Shown here piece by piece: positions 16,321 through 24,939 of a stretch of DNA of 34,252 nt. The stretch covers positions 1-34,252 of the forward strand of contig CALFSY010000251.1 of NCBI GenBank assembly GCA_937916365.1, read 5' to 3'. The notes below the pieces were generated by a model. That model was not told the origin of the DNA and made no database searches. It saw nothing but the letters and a program-made list of their open reading frames with translations. This DNA is from an uncultured Jannaschia sp. Lineage in GTDB: Bacteria; Pseudomonadota; Alphaproteobacteria; Rhodobacterales; Rhodobacteraceae. Position 1 is the stretch's first letter. Each line of letters begins with the position of its first letter. Position numbers and translations under genes: made by a program.

Positions 16321-17532
16321 TCATGCAACGGCATGCGAAATCGCACACTGTTTCCATAGCGTTTTCAACGCCATAACCAGATATTCAATATCTTCGTCGG
16401 TGTGTAATGGGCCGGGCGTAAACCGCAATCGTTCGGTCCCTTTTGGCACAGTGGGGTAATTGATGGGCTGCACATAGATGCCGAATTGATCCATTAAAAT
16501 ATCGCTTAGCATCCGGCATTTTACGGGATCTTTGACCATAACAGGAATGATGTGTGATGGATTGGGCACATGGGGAATGCCCTCTGCGTCCAATCGCGCG
16601 CGCAGGCAGGCGACCTGGCGTTTTTGCATGTCACGTTCCCAAGAGCTTTGTTTTAGGTGGCGGATGGATGTCGCCGCCGCTGCCGCAACAGATGGTGGTA
16701 GCGCGGTGGTAAAGATGAAACCGCTGGCAAAACTGCGAATAAAATCCACCAATGCGTGTGATCCCGTGATATAGCCGCCCACCACGCCAAAGGCTTTGCC
16801 CAAGGTGCCTTCGATCAAGGTGACGCGATCCATAACCCCGTCACGTTCGGCGACGCCGCCGCCGCGTGGGCCATACATTCCCACGGCGTGAACTTCATCC
16901 AGATAGCTCATCGCGCCATGTTTTTCGCACACGTCCAGGATTTCGGCGATTGGCGCAATGTCACCATCCATGGAATAGACGGATTCAAAAGCCACGATTT
17001 TGGTTGCATTGGCGGGCAGATCGGCCAATTTTGCGTCTAAATCGGCCACATCGTTATGGCGCCAAATCACTTTTTTACACCGGGCATGGCGCATACCTTC
17101 GATCATTGAGGCATGGTTTAACGCATCGCTTAGGATCACGGCGTTGGGCAAACGTGCGCCTAATGTCGACAACGCGGCCCAATTTGACACATAACCAGAG
17201 GTGAACAAAAGCGCGGCCTGTTTTTGGTGCAAATCGGCCAATTCTGCCTCTAACACTTTGTGATGGTGCGCGTTGCCGGAAATGTTGCGTGTGCCCCCCG
17301 CACCTGCGCCGCAATTTCGGGCCGTTTTGACCATCGCGTCAATGACATCAGGGTGATGGCCCATGCCAAGATAATCGTTAGAACACCATACCGTCACCTC
17401 GGTTTGGCCATGCCCGTGATTTTTCACGCGCGGAAATGTTCCACATTTGCGCTGCAATTCGGCAAAAATCCGATAATTGCCTTCTTCTTTTAGTTGATCC
17501 AGTTGATCTTGGAAAAGTCTATCAAAATTCAT
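16321..17532 (-). CDS. hemA: 5-aminolevulinate synthase
   Basis: HemA condenses glycine and succinyl-CoA to 5-aminolevulinate, the first precursor of haem and bacteriochlorophyll. The 403-residue protein has the standard opening MNFDRLFQDQLDQLKEEGNYR, WCSNDYLGMGHHP, GAGAGGTRNISGN, the Asp-His region LDEVHAVGMYG and the PLP lysine K246 in EGTLGKAFGVVGGYI. Length and start match alphaproteobacterial ALAS; the longer in-frame opening to 17637 overlaps puhE and is rejected. AAGGA lies 8 bases before the ATG at 17532, and 55 bases separate it from puhE. Placing hemA in the photosynthesis operon ties precursor supply to pigment synthesis. No FnrL-type TTGAT-N4-ATCAA site was found just upstream. 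Confidence 0.97.
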   Translation of the reverse strand: MNFDRLFQDQLDQLKEEGNYRIFAELQRKCGTFPRVKNHGHGQTEVTVWCSNDYLGMGHHPDVIDAMVKTARNCGAGAGGTRNISGNAHHHKVLEAELADLHQKQAALLFTSGYVSNWAALSTLGARLPNAVILSDALNHASMIEGMRHARCKKVIWRHNDVADLDAKLADLPANATKIVAFESVYSMDGDIAPIAEILDVCEKHGAMSYLDEVHAVGMYGPRGGGVAERDGVMDRVTLIEGTLGKAFGVVGGYITGSHALVDFIRSFASGFIFTTALPPSVAAAAATSIRHLKQSSWERDMQKRQVACLRARLDAEGIPHVPNPSHIIPVMVKDPVKCRMLSDILMDQFGIYVQPINYPTVPKGTERLRFTPGPLHTDEDIEYLVMALKTLWKQCAISHAVA

Positions 17533-17587
17533 CCGGGCATCCTTGCTGTTGTTATCATGGCTTGGGCCTGAAGGTATTGGTTCTAGT

Positions 17588-18370
17588 TTAGGGCGACGCG
17601 GCACGTTTCGGCAACATCCAGCGCCACAATTTTTCATCCCCCAAAGACAGCACCAAGAACCAATGTTCCAAAAGCGCCAGCGCGGTCAATGCGGCCAAAA
17701 GTGCAAAGCCGGCCACCCCCGCCGCCGTTTCGGCGGATGCAATGCGCACAGCCCAGTAGGCGGTGGCAAAGGTCAAAGCCGTCACAGAAACCGGAAACAA
17801 CCAATTCATCTGTGCGGCGCGAAAATGACTGGGCAAATGGTGCAGGGCTTGGGGGATGAATTCGGTGTTTATTTTGGGCACGCCTAAATACAGGTTCAAT
17901 TTCGCGCTGACCCTGGCGGCGAACAAAATGGCAAACGTCCACACACCGAATTGGTTGGCATGGCCATACCCAACACCCATCATGATAAGCAGGGTAAATG
18001 CCAAAAGCATTTCGTGATAGGCGATTGTGCCCCAGGCACGAATGAATCGTTCCCATTCGGGGGCGTCTTTGCGCCGTTCGCCGCGCACGGGGCCGGTAAT
18101 AACACCGGTTAAAAAAGTTAATTCGATCCACCCCCAAATGGCCAGGGCCGAGAAAAAGGCCACATAAACCGCCCATATCGATTCGTTATTTAAGGTATTG
18201 GTGAATCCTATCCCCCCAACAATCGCAACAGGCGCGCCCCAAAAAACCGCGTGCAGTCTGGTTTGCGGGCCATCGCGATCAACACGGCGCGCCGCCACAA
18301 GGATAGCGCCGGTGAAAAACCACCAGGCAAACAGGGCAATGCCCGCCGCAATCCAAGGGGAATCAAACAT
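17588..18370 (-). CDS. puhE: Photosynthetic complex assembly membrane protein PuhE
   Basis: This 260-residue integral membrane protein contains about seven hydrophobic segments and matches the PuhE/orf274 family of photosynthesis clusters. Conserved-looking stretches are TRLHAVFWGAPVAIVGGIGF, WGWIELTFLTGVITGP, HEMLLAFTLL and LNLYLGVPKINTEFIP. In Rhodobacter, PuhE affects reaction-centre and LH1 levels, but its molecular role is not settled. The start at 18370 overlaps the last base of the acsF stop (TGATG). A longer in-frame start at 18451 lies inside acsF and would add a charged leader, so it is rejected. The next gene is hemA, 55 bases away. Confidence 0.92.
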   Translation of the reverse strand: MFDSPWIAAGIALFAWWFFTGAILVAARRVDRDGPQTRLHAVFWGAPVAIVGGIGFTNTLNNESIWAVYVAFFSALAIWGWIELTFLTGVITGPVRGERRKDAPEWERFIRAWGTIAYHEMLLAFTLLIMMGVGYGHANQFGVWTFAILFAARVSAKLNLYLGVPKINTEFIPQALHHLPSHFRAAQMNWLFPVSVTALTFATAYWAVRIASAETAAGVAGFALLAALTALALLEHWFLVLSLGDEKLWRWMLPKRAASP

Positions 18371-19539
18371 CAGTAGGCAGGCTCTAATCGTGTGTCGGTG
18401 GGGGGTATGTTTTTCACAACCGGAATTGTGTAAAGGCCGATGAACGCCCATGCTGCGCGGGCAGATGCACCGATGCGGGCGAAAAATTGCCCCTGCACCC
18501 TGGCTTTGGCCAAATCGGCATTGGCCCTTTGCAATGCTTGCAATCCTTTCATCCAGCGGGGGTGATCAATGTCCAACGTGATTGGAAACACCTGCTTTGA
18601 AATTTCGCTGGTTTTGCGAAACACCTCTTGCCCATACCAATCGGGGTCTACGCCCAAAGCGGCGTGAAAAGCCGGGCGTTGATGATCGCGCACGAACATT
18701 GTGGCATACACGGCCGTCAAGAAAAATTTGATCCACCAAACGTTGCTGCCCGACGTTAGCTTAGGATCGGTGCGCATCAACAGCGCAAAGGCCTCTCCAT
18801 GGCTGAATTCATCGTTGCACCATTCTTTGAACCATTTGAAAATTGGGTGGAACCGATGGTGCGGGTTCGCCTCTAGGTGCCGATAGATTGTGATATATCG
18901 CGCGTATCCAATTTTTTCCGATAGATACGTGGCATAGTAGATGAATTTTGGTTGGAAATATGTGTATTTTTTCTTTTGCGTCAAAAATCCAAGGTTTACG
19001 GCAATGCCTGCCTCGCGCAGGGCGTCGTTGATAAATCCGGCATGGCGGGCTTCATCCCGTGCCATAAGTTGGAAAAGCGTTGTAATATCTTTGTTAGTGC
19101 CGCGGCGTTTCATTTCCTTATACAAAACACAGCCCGAAAATTCCGCCGTGCATGATGAAATCAGAAAATCAATGAATTCTGCCCTTAGCTGTGGATCCAT
19201 GCCTTGCCAATCGATATGATCCCAATCTTCGTTTTTCTTGAAATGTCCTTTGTTGGGGTCCGATTGCATCTGCGCGATTAACGCATCCCATGCCGCGCGC
19301 ACAGGCGACACATCAACGGCGTCGAGTTTATCAAAATCCGTGGTATAAAACCGTGGCGTCAACAGCGTGTTTTGCATGGCCACGGCGGTTGCGCCTTCGC
19401 TGTCGATCACGGCCTGGCGATAATTGCCCGCGTCAAGCGCGTCTTCGACATTAGTGGCATCGGCGGAATGGGGCACTGTGGCCGCCGATAGGGCATTCAC
19501 AGTATTTTCCGGGGTGTTTGGATCGGTTAGGTCTTTCAT
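18370..19539 (-). CDS. acsF: Aerobic Mg-protoporphyrin IX monomethyl ester oxidative cyclase AcsF
   Basis: AcsF is the diiron, O2-dependent cyclase that builds the fifth ring of bacteriochlorophyll. Diiron ligands are visible as E133 (TAEFSG), D162-E163-A-R-H166 and D243-E244-F-S-H247, with further glutamates near 207 and 223. The core from about residue 55 (AMQNTLLTPRFYTTDFD) matches the family closely. The first 50 or so residues are an acidic, low-similarity extension, so the 389-residue total is longer than the usual 340-370. The ATG at 19539 has a perfect AGAGGAGGT before it and overlaps the upstream orf stop by 4 bases (ATGA). Its presence is consistent with pigment synthesis under aerobic conditions; no bchE (anaerobic cyclase) lies in the window. 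Confidence 0.96.
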   Translation of the reverse strand: MKDLTDPNTPENTVNALSAATVPHSADATNVEDALDAGNYRQAVIDSEGATAVAMQNTLLTPRFYTTDFDKLDAVDVSPVRAAWDALIAQMQSDPNKGHFKKNEDWDHIDWQGMDPQLRAEFIDFLISSCTAEFSGCVLYKEMKRRGTNKDITTLFQLMARDEARHAGFINDALREAGIAVNLGFLTQKKKYTYFQPKFIYYATYLSEKIGYARYITIYRHLEANPHHRFHPIFKWFKEWCNDEFSHGEAFALLMRTDPKLTSGSNVWWIKFFLTAVYATMFVRDHQRPAFHAALGVDPDWYGQEVFRKTSEISKQVFPITLDIDHPRWMKGLQALQRANADLAKARVQGQFFARIGASARAAWAFIGLYTIPVVKNIPPTDTRLEPAY

Positions 19540-19832
19540 ACCGAAACCTCCTCTGAAAACGAAAATTCACACAATTCCATAACTTCAAAATCACCGGTTA
19601 GGCGGGTCCATATTTGTTCGATTGTAGAGGCACGGGTGATGCGTGCGACCCGTGTTTCGCGCACAACCTCGCCATAGGGCGCCATGACAGGCGGGCCTTC
19701 GACCTGCACCTCATCGCCTGGGTTTATGATGGCGCCGTTCAAAAATTTAACGTGTGCGTGCAGACTGTCAAAACAGTGGCTAACCTCTACCTCACACGGG
19801 GCCGTTTCGTGGTTTCTTGTGAACATTCCCAT
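19536..19832 (-). CDS. Small conserved-position protein between puhC and acsF, function unknown
   Basis: This 98-residue protein sits in the slot between puhC and acsF where photosynthesis clusters of related bacteria carry a short uncharacterised gene. It has no signal peptide and no membrane segment. Cysteines lie at 13, 20 and 88. A Gly/Pro turn region (NPGDEVQVEGPPVMAPYGE, about 37-55) followed by RVARITRAS suggests a small beta-barrel fold, and the C-terminal end is acidic and aromatic (GDFEVMELCEFSFSEE). GGAGGAA lies just before the ATG at 19832. The gene begins 3 bases after the puhC stop and overlaps acsF by 4 bases, so it is translationally coupled to the cyclase. A role as cyclase partner or assembly factor is only a guess from position. 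Confidence 0.85.
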   Translation of the reverse strand: MGMFTRNHETAPCEVEVSHCFDSLHAHVKFLNGAIINPGDEVQVEGPPVMAPYGEVVRETRVARITRASTIEQIWTRLTGDFEVMELCEFSFSEEVSV

Positions 19833-19835
19833 TGG

Positions 19836-20312
19836 TCATTCCTCCAGAAGTCGGGCGAAAACCGCCTCATTATCTGCGCCAAATCCCACCAGTTCGGCGC
19901 GGAAATCGGTATAATTATCCCTAAGTCCGATACGCCCATCGGCAAATCGGATCAATCGAATGGGGGCCGAGGCCGCCACCCCCACCGCGGCACGTTCACG
20001 TTCCAGCACGCGGGAAATACCGGCGACAAATCCGCCTTCATTGGATGCAAATGTTGCCACAACGTGACCATCAAGGTCCAGCACCCGCGCCGATCCATCC
20101 ATCGCCCCGAATATGCGGATCGTTCGTTCCTGAACGGCGGGCACCTCGGCCAATGGGGGGGGCATCGCGGCCAGCGGGCGATCCGTTAGGCGCGCATAGA
20201 TCACGATGACCAAAACGCACAGACACATTATAAACATTGCCCGGATCAGAACCGCCGGAATCATCTCCTTATCACGGGTGGTCAGTTTGTGGTGATCGTG
20301 GGACAGGGCCAT
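19836..20312 (-). CDS. puhC: Photosynthetic complex assembly protein PuhC
   Basis: PuhC is a bitopic membrane protein that in Rhodobacter helps reorganise the reaction-centre-LH1 core. The 158-residue product has a short charged N-terminus (HDHHKLTTRDKEMIP), one membrane helix at about 22-42, and a periplasmic domain with the family pattern RTIRIFGAMDGSARVLDLDG, VVATFASNEGGFVAGISRVLERER and DNYTDFRAELVGFGADN. It starts 9 bases after the puhB stop and is followed within 3 bases by the 98-residue orf. Length and topology match the family. Confidence 0.93.
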   Translation of the reverse strand: MALSHDHHKLTTRDKEMIPAVLIRAMFIMCLCVLVIVIYARLTDRPLAAMPPPLAEVPAVQERTIRIFGAMDGSARVLDLDGHVVATFASNEGGFVAGISRVLERERAAVGVAASAPIRLIRFADGRIGLRDNYTDFRAELVGFGADNEAVFARLLEE

Positions 20313-20321
20313 GGTGTTTTC

Positions 20322-20987
20322 CTATTCCGCCGCGACAGGTATGGGGGTGTGGACCCCTGCGCCGGGCATTGGCGTAACACGTTCGATCACAGGGGTTGCC
20401 ACGGCCTTTTCCGCCGCGTCCGCCAAAATTGCAGCGACACGTGCCGCATCGGGGATACAGCGCAATGCCGGCTCCACCCGCCGCATCCGCCAAGGGCGCA
20501 CATGCGGCCACGTCATAACGTAGCTCAGCGGGCGGTTCCCGCCCATCAGCGATAGCGCGATGGTGCCGGTGCCGTTTTTGCGCCGTGCTAAGGTGGCGTT
20601 TTCGATTTGTCGGAACGGCACATTTAACGTGAGCGTTAGCGCCGCACCAATACGCATGGCAACGCGTTTGTTGGTAATCGTATAGACGGTTGCTTTGGCT
20701 TGAATAAACCCAACCGCAATAAGCAGTGCGCAAACAATCCCCCCCAAAACCAAGAAAAATGAGGCCGCCGTGGCGCTGGATACCCAGGTTTCTGTGGCCG
20801 CGCCCCCCACTGTACGCCACACAAACAGGGCGAAAAAATACCCCACTACCCACCACAGGCTTAATGCCTCGGTCGTTAAGGCCCACCAATTTGGCGCACC
20901 TTGCCAAAGGATGTGTTCGTCTTTTGGTAAGGCTTCGGGCAATCCGCGCACCGGTTCAGTTTGAAAATCGTCATGGTGGTGTGGCAT
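20322..20987 (-). CDS. puhB: Reaction-centre assembly factor PuhB
   Basis: PuhB is an integral membrane protein needed for efficient assembly of the reaction centre. The 221-residue product has a His-rich N-terminus, then EALPKDEHILWQGAPNWWAL, which is the PH-like/YdbT-type opening typical of PuhB. Hydrophobic helices lie at about 43-61 and 72-96. A PH-like domain follows with YTITNKRVAMRIGAALTL, NVPFRQIENATLARRKNGTG and LSLMGGNRPLSYVMTWPHVRPW. GAGGAAGG lies 9-10 bases before the ATG. The gene is 45 bases downstream of puhA and 9 bases upstream of puhC. Confidence 0.94.
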   Translation of the reverse strand: MPHHHDDFQTEPVRGLPEALPKDEHILWQGAPNWWALTTEALSLWWVVGYFFALFVWRTVGGAATETWVSSATAASFFLVLGGIVCALLIAVGFIQAKATVYTITNKRVAMRIGAALTLTLNVPFRQIENATLARRKNGTGTIALSLMGGNRPLSYVMTWPHVRPWRMRRVEPALRCIPDAARVAAILADAAEKAVATPVIERVTPMPGAGVHTPIPVAAE

Positions 20988-21032
20988 GGTCTGTTTTGCC
21001 TTCCTCTCTTATGCGCGATGGCCCGCGCGCTT

Positions 21033-21818
21033 TTACAATAGCGGGTCTATCCGATCCTGCGACGCATAAAGCGTGCCGCCGCCATAGTAGGCCGCGATTT
21101 TTTCTTCTTCCAACAGGGTGATTTGCGTCATTGATTTTGTGCGGGGCACATCGGCGAAATGTTTGCCGTAAATGGCATTGATCTTTACACGGCTGGCCCC
21201 AATTTTACAAAATTGGATGGGCACCATGCACCTGCTGTCGCCGTAATCGGGGGCCAGCACGATTTCCAAATACCGGACCAGTTGTTCGGGCGCATCAATC
21301 CACATATCTGCCACCTCGCCCACGATCACGCCATCCCCGGCCTCGACGGGCAATCCACGTGGGTCGCGCCCCGCGCTTACGTGATAGGCATCGGTGTGGG
21401 CCATCGGTATAATTTTGGCGTGGCCATGGCCGTCCAATTCCGGCACATCGCGCCGGGGGGTCCACGATGCCGGCCCCACACCATCGGCCATCGGGTTGCC
21501 CGTGGGATCAAACGGATACCCCGCCCCGGCAGAGGCTTGGGTAGACCCAAGCGCCAGGTCGGTTCGGCGGTGCGTGTTTTCGTTTTCGGGGGACGGCACG
21601 GTAACCTCGCCCCGGCCGTGCATTAACTTAAAGGTTTTGGGTTGGGGCACCGGAAATAGCCCCTGGTTCGCGGCTTCGCCGCCCTCTTCGTTTTCCAAAG
21701 GATACCCTGCGCGCATATTTTCGGTTTGCAGATAATAGATCAGCAGCGCGAAAAAGATCCAAAACAACCAAATCGAAAGACTGGCCAGATCAAAGTTGCC
21801 GAAAAATACGTTTTCCAT
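21033..21818 (-). CDS. puhA: Photosynthetic reaction centre H subunit
   Basis: PuhA caps the cytoplasmic face of the reaction centre and organises proton uptake to the secondary quinone. The 261-residue protein has the short periplasmic start MENVFFGNFDLASLSIWLFW, one membrane helix at about 12-30 and the following YLQTENMRAGYPLE. The cytoplasmic beta-barrel contains RRDVPELDGHGHAKIIPM, AGDGVIVGEVADMWIDAPEQ, and PIQFCKIGASRVKINAIYG before LLEEEKIAAYYGGGTLYA. The length is normal. AAAGGA lies 6 bases before the ATG and 24 bases separate it from lhaA. Confidence 0.97.
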   Translation of the reverse strand: MENVFFGNFDLASLSIWLFWIFFALLIYYLQTENMRAGYPLENEEGGEAANQGLFPVPQPKTFKLMHGRGEVTVPSPENENTHRRTDLALGSTQASAGAGYPFDPTGNPMADGVGPASWTPRRDVPELDGHGHAKIIPMAHTDAYHVSAGRDPRGLPVEAGDGVIVGEVADMWIDAPEQLVRYLEIVLAPDYGDSRCMVPIQFCKIGASRVKINAIYGKHFADVPRTKSMTQITLLEEEKIAAYYGGGTLYASQDRIDPLL

Positions 21819-21842
21819 TGCGTGTCCTTTCAGGTTCAGCGG

Positions 21843-23273
21843 TCAGGCCGGCAAATCAGCCAGCCCGATTTTGCGGGCCGCCCCGCGTAGAGTGGTGGGC
21901 AGAGACCGCACAAGCGGCCCCAACGCCACAAGCGTTATGAAAAGCAAAAGGATTTCAAGATGATACACAAACGAATAGCCCGTCGCCGGGGTGTTGAGCG
22001 CCTGCCCAAACAGGCCCGCGGTCGCCGCACCGCCGATCCCGTCGCGCAATGCGCCCCCCATGGCGATGGACAGACCCGCCGCCGTGGCCTGTGCCGCGCC
22101 CCACGCCCCCAATGCCAGCCCGCGCCCGGCAATCCCGGTTGCGGGCAGTGTCATGGCCGCGGTTAACGTGGCCACCGCGAAAAGACCGCCGCCCAACCCA
22201 ATACCCCAAGTGCCCAGGAAAAATAACGGGGTCGACATTGCCGGATGCGCAAAAATGACCGCGCAAAAGGCCCCGATACCCACCAAAACCCCCCGCGCGC
22301 CCATGCGATAGGGGTTTATGCCTTGCGCCAGCCATCGGGCCGCCCAGGCAAACCCCACCAACGCCCCCATGGCCCATGTGGCCGTCAGGAGGGTGGTTGT
22401 GGAAACGCTTAAGCCCAAAACCTCCCCCCCATAGGGTTCTAACAACACGTCTTGCATGTTAAAGGCCATGGTGCCCAAAAACACCACGGCCAACAGACGC
22501 CCGGCGGTGCCCCCGCGGGTGTAATCGGCCCACGCGGCGGTAAAGCTGGGGTGCGGCGCGGCGCGGTCTGACTTGCGCATGGGGCGCAGACGTTCTTGTT
22601 TCCAAAGGGCGATAAGATTTAACACAACTGTTAATACCGCCGCGCCCTGTAAAACCTGGATCAATTCTAGCGGTGTAAACCGTCGCAACATATACCCGAT
22701 GACCATCGCCGAAACACCCATGCCCACCAGCAGCATAACATAAAGTAAGGCAACCACGCGCGGGCGTGTTGCATCGGTGGCACGATCGGCGGCCAGGGCC
22801 AGACCCGCGGTTTGCGTCATGTGCATACCCAGGCCTGTCATCAAAAATGCAAGCCCGGCCAAAATTTCGCCCGCAAAAGGAATGTCATAGGCCGTGCGCG
22901 TGATGTCACCGGCCAAAACCAATAACGCGGCAGGCATAATCGCCAGCCCGCCGAATTGCCACAGTGTGCCAAACCACAGATACGGCACACGTTTCCATCC
23001 GATGGCGGATTTATATGTGTCCGACCGAAACCCCAACAGAGCGCGGAATGGCGCAATCAACACCGGTAACGCCACCATTAAGGCGACCAGAACCGCCGGA
23101 ACCTGCAATTCCACGATCATAACCCGGTTTAACGTGCCCAAAAGCATCGCCGCCGCCATACCAACCGATACCTGAAACAGACTTAGCCGCAGCAACTGTC
23201 CCATGGGCAAATCCGGCGATGCCGCATCGGCAAATGGCAGATATTTGAGCGATAGCCGTTTTAACCCGTTCAT
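21843..23273 (-). CDS. lhaA: Light-harvesting 1 assembly protein LhaA (PucC family)
   Basis: LhaA is a 12-helix membrane protein of the PucC/BCD family (major-facilitator-like) that assists LH1 assembly, probably by handling bacteriochlorophyll or the LH1 peptides. The 476-residue product starts MNGLKRLSLKYLPFADAA and shows typical segments LNRVMIVELQVPAVLVALMV, APFRALLGFRSDTYKSAIGW, WKRVPYLWFGTLWQFGGLA and QDVLLEPYGGEVLGLSV. It overlaps bchM by 4 bases and lies 24 bases upstream of puhA. Its place immediately before puhA matches the conserved cluster order and distinguishes it from pucC. Confidence 0.95.
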   Translation of the reverse strand: MNGLKRLSLKYLPFADAASPDLPMGQLLRLSLFQVSVGMAAAMLLGTLNRVMIVELQVPAVLVALMVALPVLIAPFRALLGFRSDTYKSAIGWKRVPYLWFGTLWQFGGLAIMPAALLVLAGDITRTAYDIPFAGEILAGLAFLMTGLGMHMTQTAGLALAADRATDATRPRVVALLYVMLLVGMGVSAMVIGYMLRRFTPLELIQVLQGAAVLTVVLNLIALWKQERLRPMRKSDRAAPHPSFTAAWADYTRGGTAGRLLAVVFLGTMAFNMQDVLLEPYGGEVLGLSVSTTTLLTATWAMGALVGFAWAARWLAQGINPYRMGARGVLVGIGAFCAVIFAHPAMSTPLFFLGTWGIGLGGGLFAVATLTAAMTLPATGIAGRGLALGAWGAAQATAAGLSIAMGGALRDGIGGAATAGLFGQALNTPATGYSFVYHLEILLLFITLVALGPLVRSLPTTLRGAARKIGLADLPA

Positions 23274-23965
23274 CGGCGATACTCCAAACAGGTGGAGATA
23301 TAAAAGCCGCGCGCTATGCGCTCGATTTCGTGCAGCGTGCCGCTTGCCCCATGTTGCAGTAGCCCAGTGGCCAGTGTGCGGGGGTCATGCGGCACCATGG
23401 TGGGCGCGCGATCGGCCTGTGGAAACAATCGCCCCATCGTCCAAAGCGCCATCAACATCGGTGTGCGCGGCGCCACCGTAAAAATAAGCGATCCATCCAC
23501 GCGGGCATCGAACGCCGCAATCGCACGCGCGAGGTCAGGGGCGGTGTAATAGATCATCGAATCCATCGCCACCACATGGTCGAATCGTCCCAATGCGGGG
23601 GCCAACATATCGCCCACCTTAAATGTGACGTGCCGCATCAAATTGGTGGGCAGGCGGGCCTGCGCAATGTCCACCAACGCGGGCGAAATGTCGGTGGCCA
23701 CCACATCGGCCCCCCGCGCGGCCAGATCCGCCGTCATTTGTCCGGCGCCGCACCCCGCATCCAAAATGCGCATACCGGTCAGATCAGTGGGCAAACGTGA
23801 CAATATCGTGGCGCGCATCTGATCCCGGCCTGCGCGCACAGTTTGGCGAATACGCGACACCGGCGCGTCCGAGGTCAATCGCGCCCACGTTTGGGTGGCG
23901 GCCTGATTAAAATACGCCTCTACCCGATCGCGCGTGGCGGTGTATGTGGGCATGCCGTCCATCAA
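23270..23965 (-). CDS. bchM: Mg-protoporphyrin IX methyltransferase BchM
   Basis: BchM methylates the C13 propionate of Mg-protoporphyrin IX using S-adenosylmethionine, producing the substrate of the cyclase. The 231-residue protein contains the SAM-binding motif RILDAGCGAGQMTADLA (about 66-82), VATDISPALVDIAQ, and the family-typical start YFNQAATQTWARLTSDAPVS and middle FDHVVAMDSMIYYTAPD. It overlaps bchL by 4 bases at its start and lhaA by 4 bases at its end, a translationally coupled arrangement. Confidence 0.96.
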   Translation of the reverse strand: MMDGMPTYTATRDRVEAYFNQAATQTWARLTSDAPVSRIRQTVRAGRDQMRATILSRLPTDLTGMRILDAGCGAGQMTADLAARGADVVATDISPALVDIAQARLPTNLMRHVTFKVGDMLAPALGRFDHVVAMDSMIYYTAPDLARAIAAFDARVDGSLIFTVAPRTPMLMALWTMGRLFPQADRAPTMVPHDPRTLATGLLQHGASGTLHEIERIARGFYISTCLEYRR

Positions 23966-24939
23966 TCAAATCCAAGCAATTCAAAAATATCCCGATCCTC
24001 TAACGGGTCGGGCGATAAGGGCGCGGTGCCGCCCCACAACTGTTCGGCCAAACGAATATATTCCGCGCGGCAGGCCATGATGTCGTCGTCATCGGGCATC
24101 TCAAACAGGGTTTTTTTCTTAAGCCGTGATCGTCGAATGGCATCGACATCGGGCATATGTGCAATGCGTTTGAATCCCACAGTGGCACAATACCGATCCA
24201 CCTCATCGGTGTCGCGCGACCGATTGGCAACGCATCCGGCCAACCGGACGGCATAATTTTTTGCCTTTGCCCGCACCGCGGCAATGATCCGGTTCATCGC
24301 ATAGATCGAATCGAAATCGTTTGCGGTAACGATCACTGCGCGGTCGGCATGTTGCAATGGGGCGGCAAACCCACCGCATACAACATCCCCCAATACATCG
24401 AAAATCACCACATCGGTGTTGTCTAGCAAGTGATGCTGTTTCAGCAGTTTCACAGTCTGCCCCACAACATAGCCGCCGCACCCTGTGCCGGCGGGTGGCC
24501 CGCCGGCCTCTACACACATGACGCCGTTGTAACCTTCGGTTACGAAATCTTCGGGGCGCAGTTCTTCGGCATGAAAATCGACCTCTTTTAAGATGTCGAT
24601 CACGGTGGGTTGCAAATGGCCGGTCAACGTAAATGTTGAATCGTGTTTTGGATCACACCCGATTTGCAATACACGTTTACCCAATTTGGAAAACGCCACC
24701 GCCAGATTGGACGAGGTCGTGGATTTTCCGATCCCACCTTTGCCATAGACGGAAAATACTTGCGCACCCTCAATCTTCATCGCGGCGTCTTGGTGCACCT
24801 GCACCGATCCTTCGCCGTCTTCGCCGCGTGACAGGACCGGTGGCGCCCCCAAACCACGCCGTGCCAAACCTTCGGTTTCGCGGACATGGGCGCGGGCGGC
24901 GGGGGGGTGTTTTGCGTCTAACATCAATGCCTCTTTCAT
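23962..24939 (-). CDS. bchL: Dark-operative protochlorophyllide reductase iron protein BchL
   Basis: BchL is the ATP-hydrolysing iron protein (NifH-like) that feeds electrons to BchN-BchB. The protein is 325 residues. The P-loop GKGGIGKST is at 66-74. Cluster cysteines are C154 (GTGCGGYVVG) and C188 (GDVVCGG), 34 apart as in the family. The switch region QIGCDPKHDSTFTL is intact. The first 40 or so residues before GEGSVQVH are longer than in Rhodobacter, where that motif starts near residue 14. The ATG at 24939 overlaps the bchH stop by one base; a second ATG at 24924 has a better-placed AAAGAGG and would shorten the extension by five residues. Confidence 0.97.
   Translation of the reverse strand: MKEALMLDAKHPPAARAHVRETEGLARRGLGAPPVLSRGEDGEGSVQVHQDAAMKIEGAQVFSVYGKGGIGKSTTSSNLAVAFSKLGKRVLQIGCDPKHDSTFTLTGHLQPTVIDILKEVDFHAEELRPEDFVTEGYNGVMCVEAGGPPAGTGCGGYVVGQTVKLLKQHHLLDNTDVVIFDVLGDVVCGGFAAPLQHADRAVIVTANDFDSIYAMNRIIAAVRAKAKNYAVRLAGCVANRSRDTDEVDRYCATVGFKRIAHMPDVDAIRRSRLKKKTLFEMPDDDDIMACRAEYIRLAEQLWGGTAPLSPDPLEDRDIFELLGFD

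Noticed and set aside
16322..16335. Small hairpin CATGC-AACG-GCATG at the end of hemA
   Set aside because: A 5-bp stem with no T-run inside coding sequence is expected by chance.
17533..17637. Longer hemA start overlapping puhE
   Set aside because: The ALAS N-terminus MNFDRLF at 17532 has a good ribosome-binding site, and the extension is out of frame over puhE.
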